Shown here piece after piece: positions 16,175-22,983 of a stretch of 23,860 bases of DNA (position 1 is its first letter; each line of letters starts with the position of its first letter). The position numbers and the translations under genes are program-made. The notes below the pieces were generated by a model. The model searched no databases and was not told the DNA's origin. It saw only the letters and a list, made by a program, of their open reading frames with translations. The DNA comes from an uncultured Collinsella sp. Its GTDB lineage: Bacteria > Actinomycetota > Coriobacteriia > Coriobacteriales > Coriobacteriaceae. The DNA is taken from the NCBI GenBank assembly GCA_900542155.1, contig UQMD01000027.1, positions 1 to 23,860 of the forward strand. The letters run 5' to 3'.

Positions 16175-16197
16175 GTGCTTCCGTCCCCTTTATATCC

Positions 16198-16207
16198 GAA
16201 CATGTTC
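16198..16207. promoter_or_regulatory. Palindromic site between exporter and LysR gene
   Basis: GAACATGTTC, a perfect 10-bp palindrome in the divergent promoter region, close to the exporter start. It could be the LysR binding site, or part of it. Confidence 0.4.
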
Positions 16208-16241
16208 ACTATGGGTGAGGTGGCTATAGAAGAAAAGCGAA

Positions 16242-16247
16242 TATAAT
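16242..16247 (+). promoter_or_regulatory. Candidate -10 box of the second LysR gene
   Basis: TATAAT, an exact -10 match, 46 bases before the GTG start. The -35 at the usual spacing is poor (GGTGGC), which fits a promoter needing an activator or weakly self-controlled. Confidence 0.5.
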
Positions 16248-16292
16248 GCATGGATAACATGACAAAAACTCATGTAAAGGTGGAGGGGTGCC

Positions 16293-17150
16293 GTGGAAAC
16301 GAATATTCAAAAGATGCAGGTGCTGCTCGAGACCGTGCGCGCCGGCAGTTTTACGCGCGCCGCCGAGCGGCTGAGCTATTCGCAGTCGGGCGTGAGCCGT
16401 ATGGTGGCCGATCTTGAGGCAGACTGGGGCTTTAAAGTGCTCGATAGAAGCCGCGAGGGCGTAGTGCTTTCTGCCGATGGGCGGCAAGTTATGCCGGCGG
16501 TCGAGGCGTTATGCGAGGAATTTGTTCGTTTGCAGCGACGGGTGGATGAGATGCGTGGGCTCATGCGCGGCAAAATCTGCATCGGTACGTTTTCGAGTGT
16601 GGCGACCCATGTGCTGCCGCCGGTGATTGCGCGCTTTCGTGCCGATCACCCGGACGTCGATTATGAGTTGCTGATGGGCGATTACTCGGAGATTGAGCAA
16701 TGGGTGGCGGAAGGGCGCTGCGACCTGGGCTTTATTCCGCGTGAGCCCCGAGGAAACGGCATGACATCGCGGGCGTTGGTGCAAGATGAGCTGATGGCGG
16801 TGGTGCCGGCAAACTCTTCACTTGCCACTGCAAAGGCCGTTTCTCTTGCTGATTTGGCCAACGAGCAGTTTATTCTGCTGGAACGTGGCAGTGACGATGA
16901 GATTACGCCACTGTTCCGTCGTGCGGGCCTGGCGGTGCGCTCGAAGCTGTCAACCTGGGATGACTATGCGATTATGGCCATGGTCGAGGACGGTCTGGGT
17001 GTGAGCATTCTTCCGGCGCTCATCTTGCGCCGCTGCCAGTTCGATGTTGCCGTGCGTCCGCTCGAGGGACATCCTCATCGGCTGATCAATGCGATATATC
17101 GCACGGCCGATGTTTCGCTTGCCGCCGCTCGTTTCCTCGAATACCTCTAA
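16293..17150 (+). CDS. LysR-family transcriptional regulator
   Basis: A 285-residue regulator with an N-terminal winged helix (QVLLETVRAGSFTRAAERLSYSQSGVSRMVADLE) and a substrate-binding domain beginning near GKICIGTFSSVATHVLPPVI, the CynR/GltC-like type. The GTG start follows GGAGGGG. It is divergent from the EamA exporter, so exporter control is likely. The ligand is not known, but would be expected to be the transported compound. Confidence 0.92.
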   Translation: METNIQKMQVLLETVRAGSFTRAAERLSYSQSGVSRMVADLEADWGFKVLDRSREGVVLSADGRQVMPAVEALCEEFVRLQRRVDEMRGLMRGKICIGTFSSVATHVLPPVIARFRADHPDVDYELLMGDYSEIEQWVAEGRCDLGFIPREPRGNGMTSRALVQDELMAVVPANSSLATAKAVSLADLANEQFILLERGSDDEITPLFRRAGLAVRSKLSTWDDYAIMAMVEDGLGVSILPALILRRCQFDVAVRPLEGHPHRLINAIYRTADVSLAAARFLEYL

Positions 17151-17211
17151 ACGAGCGCACGTCGTTATCGCCTTGGGATAAATCTCGAGGTTTGGCTCAT
17201 TTTATTTTTGA

Positions 17212-17292
17212 AATTGAACTTTTCGAAATAGCACGGCGTTATACTGCTGCCTAAATTGAACTCAGGTTCAATTCGTGTTCTACAAATTGAAC
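17212..17292. promoter_or_regulatory. Operator array upstream of the XRE-aminotransferase gene
   Basis: AATTGAAC occurs at 17212-17219, 17254-17261 and 17285-17292 on the plus strand and as its complement GTTCAATT at 17266-17273. The middle pair forms an inverted repeat with a 4-base spacer. Spacings are 42 and 31 bases, about four and three helical turns. A -10 box TATACT lies at 17240-17245, between the first copy and the inverted pair, and the last copy ends 9 bases before the ribosome site. It is the expected operator of a dimeric XRE protein acting on its own promoter. Confidence 0.75.
17240..17245 (+). promoter_or_regulatory. -10 box of the XRE-aminotransferase promoter
   Basis: TATACT within the operator array. 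The -35 region is covered by the first AATTGAAC copy but its best hexamer is off spacing (TTGAAC with 20 bases). Confidence 0.5.
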
Positions 17293-17313
17293 TTTGCCAG
17301 CAAGGAGGTTCTA

Positions 17314-18834
17314 GTGGCCCAAGAGACGTTTAGCGATCGCCTGCGACAGGCTATGTCCGATCGCGACGTTCGCCAGTCGGACGTGATCCGCGCATCGGAG
17401 ATGCTCGGCAAAAAACTCGGCAAGAGTCAGATGAGCCAATATGTGAGCGGCAAGACGATTCCGCGGCGCGATGTGGCAGAGCTGCTCGCCCGTATTTTGG
17501 AGGTCGATGTTACCTGGCTGCTCGCCAGTGACGCCGATCAAGGCGAGACATCATCGCCCCGCAACGTTTCCAAACCCGAACCCAACCCCTCGGCTCAAAT
17601 TGCAAGGAGCGCCACCATGCGTACTTTTTCTAAATCCAGCAAGCTCGACAACGTCCTCTATGACGTGCGCGGTCCCGTCGTTGACGAGGCCGCCCGCATG
17701 GAGGACGAGGGCGAGCGCATTCTCAAGCTCAATATCGGCAACCCCGCGCCCTTTGGTTTTCGCACGCCCGACGAGGTCATTAAGGACATGCGCCAGCAGC
17801 TGCCCGACTGCGAAGGCTATTCCAACTCGCGCGGCCTGTTCTCCGCGCGCAAGGCGATCATGCAGTACTCGCAGATCAAGGGCCTGCCCAATGTTCAGAT
17901 GGAGCACATCTACACGGGCAACGGTGTGTCCGAGCTCATTCAGCTTTCGATGAACGCACTGCTCGATAACGGCGACGAGATCCTGATTCCCAGCCCCGAT
18001 TACCCGCTGTGGACGGCGTGCGCAACTCTTGCCGGCGGACATCCCGTGCACTATCTGTGCGACGAGCAGGCGGATTGGTATCCCGATCTGGAGGATATGG
18101 AGTCCAAGATCACGAGCGCGACCAAAGCCCTCGTGATCATCAACCCCAACAACCCCACGGGTTCCGTCTATCCGCGCGAGGTGCTCGAGGGCATCGTCGA
18201 GATTGCACGCAGGCATCAGCTGATGATCTTTGCTGATGAGATCTACGACCGTCTGTGCATGGACGGCTACGAGCACGTCTCCATTGCATCGCTTGCCCCC
18301 GACCTGCCCTGCGTTACGTTTAGCGGCCTGTCCAAGTCGCACATGATTGCGGGCTATCGCATCGGTTGGATGGTGCTTTCGGGCAACCAGCGCTGCATGA
18401 GCGACTTCATCATGGGCATCAACATGCTCTCCAACATGCGCCTGTGCTCCAACGTGCCGGCTCAATCGATCGTTCAGACGGCACTCGGTGGACATCAGTC
18501 CGTCAACGACTACATCCGTCCCGGCGGCCGTGTCTACGAGCAGCGCAACTTTGTGTATGAGGCGCTCAACAAGATTGATGGCATCTCGGTGGTCAAGCCG
18601 CGTGCGGCGTTCTACATCTTCCCCAAGATGGATGTTAAGAAGTTCAACATCACCGATGACGAGCAGTTTGCCCTTGACCTGCTGCACGAGAAAAAGATCC
18701 TGATCACGCGCGGCGGCGGCTTTAACTGGGCCGAGCCCGACCACTTCCGCATCGTGTACCTGCCGCGCATGGAAGTACTAAAGGAGTCGCTCGAGGACCT
18801 CGCCGACTTCTTCGATCACTACCGCCAGAGCTAG
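17314..18834 (+). CDS. XRE DNA-binding domain fused to an AlaA-type aminotransferase
   Basis: A 506-residue two-part protein. Residues about 6-70 are a Cro/XRE helix-turn-helix (FSDRLRQAMSDRDVRQSDVIRAS, then SQMSQYVSGKTIPRRD). After a Ser/Pro-rich linker, residues 102-506 closely resemble E. coli AlaA (glutamate-pyruvate aminotransferase): KSSKLDNVLYDVRGPV, KLNIGNPAPFGF, NPNNPTGSVY, SGLSKSH with the PLP lysine Lys341, and HFRIVYLP with the carboxylate-binding Arg. All catalytic residues are present. The GTG start at 17314 follows AAGGAGG at 5 bases. An in-frame ATG at 17617 has its own AAGGAG 7 bases before it and would give a 405-residue enzyme, the length of AlaA. The upstream operator array suggests self-regulation, by analogy with MocR/GabR regulators (which use a GntR rather than XRE domain). 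Confidence 0.92.
   Translation: MAQETFSDRLRQAMSDRDVRQSDVIRASEMLGKKLGKSQMSQYVSGKTIPRRDVAELLARILEVDVTWLLASDADQGETSSPRNVSKPEPNPSAQIARSATMRTFSKSSKLDNVLYDVRGPVVDEAARMEDEGERILKLNIGNPAPFGFRTPDEVIKDMRQQLPDCEGYSNSRGLFSARKAIMQYSQIKGLPNVQMEHIYTGNGVSELIQLSMNALLDNGDEILIPSPDYPLWTACATLAGGHPVHYLCDEQADWYPDLEDMESKITSATKALVIINPNNPTGSVYPREVLEGIVEIARRHQLMIFADEIYDRLCMDGYEHVSIASLAPDLPCVTFSGLSKSHMIAGYRIGWMVLSGNQRCMSDFIMGINMLSNMRLCSNVPAQSIVQTALGGHQSVNDYIRPGGRVYEQRNFVYEALNKIDGISVVKPRAAFYIFPKMDVKKFNITDDEQFALDLLHEKKILITRGGGFNWAEPDHFRIVYLPRMEVLKESLEDLADFFDHYRQS
17604..17619 (+). promoter_or_regulatory. Internal ribosome-binding site and ATG at the domain boundary
   Basis: AAGGAG, 7 bases, ATG (17617-17619), in frame with the fusion (codon 102). 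The product would begin MRTFSKSSKLDNV, exactly where free AlaA-type enzymes begin. Its spacing is as good as that of the main start. Confidence 0.65.
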
Positions 18835-18861
18835 TGGGATAGAAGTTCCGCACTATGAAAA

Positions 18862-18891
18862 GCTCCCTGCAGTTGCTTGGCTGCAGGGAGC
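18862..18891. terminator. Bidirectional terminator between the aminotransferase and deformylase genes
   Basis: GCTCCCTGCAG and its perfect complement with an 8-base loop; TTCTTG follows on the plus strand and TTTTC on the minus strand. The flanking genes are convergent. Confidence 0.85.
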
Positions 18892-18909
18892 CTTCTTGAA
18901 TTGGCGGAA

Positions 18910-19320
18910 CTATATAATGATTCCTTGGCAGTGGTCGATTTCGTGTTGGATGATCTCGGCGGTGTAGCCTGAGAAGTTTTTGATGCGGTGGACAAAGCTC
19001 TCGTCCAGATATTCCACCTTAATGCGGCGATAACGAGTGCAGGGACGCTCGCCGACGAGCGAAAGACATCCTTCACTCGTCTGGTAGGCGTTGACCTTCT
19101 CAAGAATTTGAGGGTTGTACATGAGCAGCGCCCTGTTGTCGTCCTTTACGCAGATGATGCGCTTGCGTACGCCGATCATGTTGGCGGCAAGGCCCACGCA
19201 CTCGTGCTCGTGTTCGTGCAGCGTGTCCAGAAGATCCTGCCCGGTCGCGGCGTCGTCGGGCCCCGCGTCTTCGGAAGGCAGGCGCAAAAAGAACTCGGAT
19301 TTCATGATGGGCTTAATCAT
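18910..19320 (-). CDS. Peptide deformylase family protein
   Basis: A 136-residue deformylase-like protein. Motif 2 EGCLS (Cys85) and motif 3 QHEIDH (His126, Glu127, His130) are intact, so metal binding and the general base are kept. Motif 1 reads VGLAANMIG: the conserved Gln that steadies the transition state is Met48. The start at 19320 follows AAGGAG at 6 bases; an upstream in-frame codon at 19359 lacks a ribosome site. It is shorter than classical deformylases (about 165). This form, common in anaerobes, may still be active, but that is not shown here. It pairs with the first homologue (11165), where the Gln is kept and the Glu is lost. Confidence 0.88.
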   Translation of the reverse strand: MIKPIMKSEFFLRLPSEDAGPDDAATGQDLLDTLHEHEHECVGLAANMIGVRKRIICVKDDNRALLMYNPQILEKVNAYQTSEGCLSLVGERPCTRYRRIKVEYLDESFVHRIKNFSGYTAEIIQHEIDHCQGIII

Positions 19321-19365
19321 GGCGGGCTCCTTAAGGTGGATGCGTTTGGTTCGGGCCATGATACC

Positions 19366-19377
19366 GCGACATGTCGC
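19366..19377. repeat. 12-bp palindrome between the deformylase and RGG genes
   Basis: GCGACATGTCGC, perfect, in the divergent promoter region of the two genes. A possible operator; no regulator is known. Confidence 0.4.
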
Positions 19378-19534
19378 ATTAATGTGTGCACATAGATTCT
19401 GCAGCTAGATTGGATGGCGACACCATAAACTAATGGACGTTTTGCCGAGAGGCATGAATGTTTAAAGCGCAAAGAGTGCGCGACGGGCCCCGCGAATGGG
19501 GCGATGATGCCCGAGAGGGCCAAGAAGGAGTCTC

Positions 19535-20446
19535 ATGTCCGAGAACGAAGAGATCATGAACGAGACCGAGAACGAGACCATGGCTGCCGAGGTTGAGGCA
19601 GTCGAGACCGTGGAGACCGAAGCTGCCGAGGTTGAGGCTGCTGACGAGGTTTCCGCCGAGGAGGAGGCCGAGGTTGTCGAGGCCGCCGCTGATTACGATG
19701 ACGAAGAGCTGATGGACAAGATGCAGAAGGCCGCCCGCCTGCTGCGTAGCCGTCGCTTTGCTATTTCCAAGGAGGAGGAGGCCAAGGCCGAGCGCATGGC
19801 GAACATCGAGCGCGCCATCAAGCTTCTTGACCTCAAGCCCAAGATGGAGCAGAAGGAAATGTCCGATCTGCTGGGCATGCGCCTTCGCGAGCTCGATGGC
19901 CTGATGGCCGAGGCCGAGGCTGCCGATCTGGTCGGCCGCATCGACGACGCCGAGGGCGATATGCGCAAGATCGTTGTCTTCGCTGCCGAGGATGCCGCTG
20001 AGGGCCTGGTCGAGCTTGCCAATAAGAAGGAGAAGCTCCTGCCCGAGCTTTCTTACGAGGAGGCCACCGAGCTGATGGCCGCTCTCGATAAGGTTATCGC
20101 TCCGCTCGTCGCCATGGGCCTGGATGAGGACCGCGGTCCTCGCGGCGGCCGTGACGATCGTGGTGGCCGTGGCGGTGACCGTGGCGGTCGCGGCGGCTTT
20201 GGCGATCGCGGTGGCCGTGGCGGTGACCGCGGCGGTCGCGGCGGCGATCGCGGCGGCCGTGGCGGCTTTGGCGACCGTGGCGGCGACCGCGGCGGTCGCG
20301 GCGGCTTTGGCGGCAACCGTGGTGGCTTTGGCGACCGTGGCGGCAACCGTGGCGGCTTCGGCGGCAACCGTGGCGGCGACCGCGGCGGTCGCGGTGGTGA
20401 TCGCGGCGGCCGCAACGGTGGCGGCTTCCGCGGCAACCGCTTCTAA
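19535..20446 (+). CDS. Acidic protein with helix-turn-helix-like middle and RGG-box tail
   Basis: A 303-residue protein of three parts. Residues 1-60 are highly acidic (Glu/Ala-rich). Residues about 60-190 are helical, with a stretch resembling a winged helix (KEMSDLLGMRLRELDGLMAEAEAADLVGRIDDAEGDMRKIVVF is split by charged turns). Residues about 199-303 are about 21 RGG units, mostly DRGGRGG and FGDRGG/FGGNRGG. RGG tails bind RNA and promote condensates in many proteins, so an RNA-related role is likely but inferred. AGGAG precedes the ATG at 7 bases. The leader of about 150 bases has GC-rich hairpins (GCCCC/GGGGC near 19490). I do not recognise a named family. A 12-bp hairpin follows the stop. 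Confidence 0.85.
   Translation: MSENEEIMNETENETMAAEVEAVETVETEAAEVEAADEVSAEEEAEVVEAAADYDDEELMDKMQKAARLLRSRRFAISKEEEAKAERMANIERAIKLLDLKPKMEQKEMSDLLGMRLRELDGLMAEAEAADLVGRIDDAEGDMRKIVVFAAEDAAEGLVELANKKEKLLPELSYEEATELMAALDKVIAPLVAMGLDEDRGPRGGRDDRGGRGGDRGGRGGFGDRGGRGGDRGGRGGDRGGRGGFGDRGGDRGGRGGFGGNRGGFGDRGGNRGGFGGNRGGDRGGRGGDRGGRNGGGFRGNRF
20130..20440 (+). repeat. Degenerate tandem repeat coding for the RGG tail
   Basis: Units of about 12-21 bases such as GACCGTGGCGGTCGCGGCGG repeat with synonymous changes. Recombination between units could change tail length between strains. Confidence 0.8.
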
Positions 20447-20450
20447 TTGG

Positions 20451-20478
20451 GTTGCGCGGTTTTACCAAACCGCGCAAC
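20451..20478 (+). terminator. Hairpin after the RGG gene
   Basis: GTTGCGCGGTTT and its perfect complement with a TACC loop, 5 bases after the stop codon. There is no T-tract, but position and stem strength suit a terminator. Confidence 0.6.
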
Positions 20479-20491
20479 TGCTCGACGCTGC

Positions 20492-20591
20492 GCGCCCACC
20501 AGAGCGACAACTTGTCATTCAAAGAGGACGGCATGACCAGAAGGTCTATGCCGTCCTCTTTTCATGCCAATTTGTTCGCTCTGGTGGGCGC
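20492..20591. repeat. Nested inverted repeat of 100 bases
   Basis: Outer arms GCGCCCACCAGAGCG (20492-20506) and complement (20577-20591) are perfect over 15 bp. Inner arms AAAGAGGACGGCAT (20521-20534) and complement (20548-20561) are perfect over 14 bp, extended by GACC/GGTC in the loop. The spacers between are also partly complementary (ACAA, TTG, CAT blocks), so the whole unit is one long imperfect palindrome. The inner stem ends in CTCTTTTC and resembles a terminator; the whole looks like a small non-coding mobile repeat or a structured RNA. Confidence 0.75.
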
Positions 20592-20749
20592 TCGCTTTCG
20601 TTGCCGAAACATCGACATTGCCTTGGTCGAAACCTGCCAAAAAGGGACAGGTTTATTTTGGTCGGTTTTATCTGGGCAAACGTGGTCATCTATCGCAATG
20701 TAGTCGTTCGGGTTTTGTCAATAAGGATAGAGAAAAAAGTAAATTATTT
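20592..20749. other. Gene-free junction between chromosome and mobilization module
   Basis: It holds a small inverted repeat (AAACCTG/CAGGTTT, 20630-20654, followed by ATTTT) and then an AT-rich stretch (20715-20752) unlike the GC-rich flanks. The left boundary of the acquired DNA probably lies here. I see no tRNA or direct repeat that would mark an attachment site. Confidence 0.45.
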
Positions 20750-21016
20750 TTATGAGGTTACAACATCGGATTGAATAAGGCGCAGTACCTTGTCGGTAAA
20801 GGTTTCCCGGCTGGTCTGGCTGAAATGGAAATAAATATCAAAGGTCGTACCGCCAACGGTCTTTACCATATCGGGTGGCGGTACGTCCGGGGCGGGTGAA
20901 GCGTTGCCGCCCGCCATCACGGGCAGGGGGATGGCCTTGCCCTCTCTGCTGGTGCTGTCGCTCCCCTCCGGGGCGGGGATGGTGCTGGTGATCGTCATGC
21001 TGGGGTCGTAGGTCAT
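20750..21016 (-). CDS. TnpW-family transposon protein
   Basis: An 88-residue protein of the TnpW type found in Tn4451-like and related elements. The C-terminal third (TTFDIYFHFSQTSRETFTDKVLRLI) is the family core; the first half is low-complexity and Pro-rich. AAAGGAG lies 5 bases before the ATG at 21016. Its function is unknown. In related elements a serine recombinase usually follows; here only AT-rich DNA and the chromosome follow. Confidence 0.75.
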   Translation of the reverse strand: MTYDPSMTITSTIPAPEGSDSTSREGKAIPLPVMAGGNASPAPDVPPPDMVKTVGGTTFDIYFHFSQTSRETFTDKVLRLIQSDVVTS

Positions 21017-21100
21017 AGGCTCTCCTTTCATCATTCATCAAAGTTAATCCACGTGAGCGCCATTTTGCCGCCCACGTTGGAGTGGGGGAAGGGGAATGTA

Positions 21101-21520
21101 TTAGTCCCCCTTTGAGGACTGTCCACAAGCCCCCTGATTGCAAGGCTTTTCAGCCTCTAAATGTCCACGCCTGCGGCGTTCCCGTTCGCTGGCAGCTTTC
21201 TTTCTCCGGCGCACATTGGCGGCGCACTCGTCACAGTATTTGCCCCGATTGGAGCGCGGCACGAACATCGCCCCGCACTCGGCACAGGGCCGCGCCTGTC
21301 CTCGGTGGAGCAAGGCGGCACACAACCCCTTGTCTGTTGGCAGGACGGCGGCGCGGAACCATTTACAGACCAGGGAATAGGTGATACTCTGGACGCAGAC
21401 ACAAGGCTCCCAGCCGTCATCAAGAGCAAGACAGTTGCCGCCGTCATAATTGCAGCAGTCATGCACCAGCCGCCGGACGGCTCGGTACTGCTGGTAGGTC
21501 AGTCGGGGAATGCCGTTCAC
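21101..21520 (-). CDS. Cysteine-rich VLP-domain protein
   Basis: A 139-residue protein with the conserved stretch LVHDCCNYDGGNCLALDD...CVCVQSITYSLVCKWFRAAVLP and a CxxC...CxxC zinc-type pair (CAECGAMFVPRSNRGKYCDEC) followed by an Arg/Lys-rich region. This is the Cys-rich VLP family of mobile elements; function is not known, DNA binding is likely. It starts with GTG overlapping the relaxase stop (GTGA), after GGGAGG, so translation is coupled. Confidence 0.85.
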   Translation of the reverse strand: MNGIPRLTYQQYRAVRRLVHDCCNYDGGNCLALDDGWEPCVCVQSITYSLVCKWFRAAVLPTDKGLCAALLHRGQARPCAECGAMFVPRSNRGKYCDECAANVRRRKKAASERERRRRGHLEAEKPCNQGACGQSSKGD

Positions 21521-22983
21521 CGCTCCACCTCCCGGCGTTTCTGCTGGGTCTGCTCCTGCTGGTGTATGGCAGCATCGGCGTTCCGCTTCACCTGTTGAAG
21601 CCGCCGCAAATCGTCTTGGATAGGCTTGTACTGCTCATACTCGGCTGTGTACTCCTGGTGAAGCCTCGCCTGTTCCTGTTCCCACGCATGAACGGGGATT
21701 TTACCAGCAGGGGAACCGTGCTTGTCCAGCTTCCGGCGGGCCATGTGGAACGTCCTCAACTCGTTCTCATGCTCCCTCTCGAATTTTTCCCGCTTGCCCT
21801 TCCACTTGATACCCTGCAACTCGTCATAGACGGGCTTGGTGTCTCGGTAGAGGTCAACAAGGCGAAGCAGTTCCTTCAATTCGTTCAGACGGTCACGCTT
21901 CGCTTTCATGGATGTGTTGATGGCCTCCGTTCGTTCACTCTGGGCGGCGATATGGGTCTCTAAATCTTCCAGCGTAGCGATGCCCCTCTCGGTCAGAAAA
22001 TTGATGGCCTCGGCAAAACCTTTAAGATTTCCAATCCTGGCGTTGCGGCTCCATGCTCCGGCGTTCCGGCCCTCATAGTAGTCGGTCAGCAGGGCGGCAA
22101 GGGTCGGGGCCTGGGGCTTGCTCAATTCTTCTTTTATGGCCTTAATCCAATCCGTCAGGCCGGCGATTTTCTTCCGAATATCCCGCAGAATGTTGTTGGC
22201 CTTTTTTATCCAGCGGTTCAGATCGCCCTTGTCGGTGGGGATGCCCTTGGCCTCCATCTGGCGGACGGCCACGCCCTCATGGACGGTGGGCAGCAGGTCA
22301 AGGCCCTGACGCTCATAGGAGCGGTGGTCGATGCGGCAGGTCAGCCCCTTTTCCTCAAACTTGGCGTTCACCATAGCGGCCCACGCCTCCCGCCAATGTT
22401 CCAGTGTTTCCGGGCTTCCCCAGTCGGTAGTGGGAACAGCGTCAAAGAGGGGCTTGCCGTCCTCTCCCATAATGCGGTTCCCGTCCTCGTCCAGACGGTA
22501 GCGGCGGCGCTGCTTGCACCCCCATTTGCCGTCTGGCTCAATGGGCCGGATGGGGCAGAGAACATGAAAGTGCGGGTTAGGAATACCGCCGTCCTCCTTG
22601 TCCGGCTGGTGGATGGCAAAGTCGGCAATCATGCCCCGGCCCACAAGCTGCTCCGAAACAAATTGCCTTGCAAGAGCGATGTTTTCCTCCAATGAAAACT
22701 CGTTCTGCAAGGCAATGTCAAAGCTATATGCAAGCTGGGCTTTCTTGCCGCGCTCGGCCTTCTCCACGGCGTTCCAGAGGGTGGCGCGGTCTTGGTACTG
22801 GTTGGGGGCCTGGGGCGGCAGGAGAATGTCTGTGCAGACCACGCCGCCCTTGTGGGTGTAGTCGCTGACCTCGCCATAGTATTCGCTATACAATTTCTCC
22901 CCGGCTCGGTAGGCGGCGGACGTGACAACAGACTGTCCCGCGCTCCGTTTGACCTGGGTAACGTGGAGATGGAACAGGGCCAA
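21517..22983 (-). CDS. MobA/MobL-family relaxase
   Basis: A 488-residue conjugative relaxase that nicks oriT and leads the strand into the recipient. The N-terminal MobA/MobL domain shows FHLHVTQVKRSAGQSVVTSAAY with Tyr25, the same position as the catalytic Tyr25 of RSF1010 MobA, and the metal-binding histidines His125, His138 and His140 (PNPHFHVL). The C-terminal half (from about residue 250) is charged and mostly helical with coiled-coil character. Translation starts at a TTG directly after the stop of the upstream gene, with AGGAAAG as ribosome site. It has no transfer apparatus nearby, so it needs a helper element. Confidence 0.93.
   Translation of the reverse strand: MALFHLHVTQVKRSAGQSVVTSAAYRAGEKLYSEYYGEVSDYTHKGGVVCTDILLPPQAPNQYQDRATLWNAVEKAERGKKAQLAYSFDIALQNEFSLEENIALARQFVSEQLVGRGMIADFAIHQPDKEDGGIPNPHFHVLCPIRPIEPDGKWGCKQRRRYRLDEDGNRIMGEDGKPLFDAVPTTDWGSPETLEHWREAWAAMVNAKFEEKGLTCRIDHRSYERQGLDLLPTVHEGVAVRQMEAKGIPTDKGDLNRWIKKANNILRDIRKKIAGLTDWIKAIKEELSKPQAPTLAALLTDYYEGRNAGAWSRNARIGNLKGFAEAINFLTERGIATLEDLETHIAAQSERTEAINTSMKAKRDRLNELKELLRLVDLYRDTKPVYDELQGIKWKGKREKFEREHENELRTFHMARRKLDKHGSPAGKIPVHAWEQEQARLHQEYTAEYEQYKPIQDDLRRLQQVKRNADAAIHQQEQTQQKRREVER

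Noticed and set aside
17275..17313. Upstream in-frame ATG/TTG start for the fusion gene
   Set aside because: It overlaps the operator copy at 17285 and has no ribosome site, whereas GTG at 17314 follows AAGGAGG.
20130..20440. CRISPR-like regular repeats
   Set aside because: The repeats are codon-phased, have no unique spacers and code for the RGG tail.
20452..20703. Possible 83-residue gene after the RGG gene
   Set aside because: It runs through two hairpins, has no family signature and no good ribosome site at its first codon.
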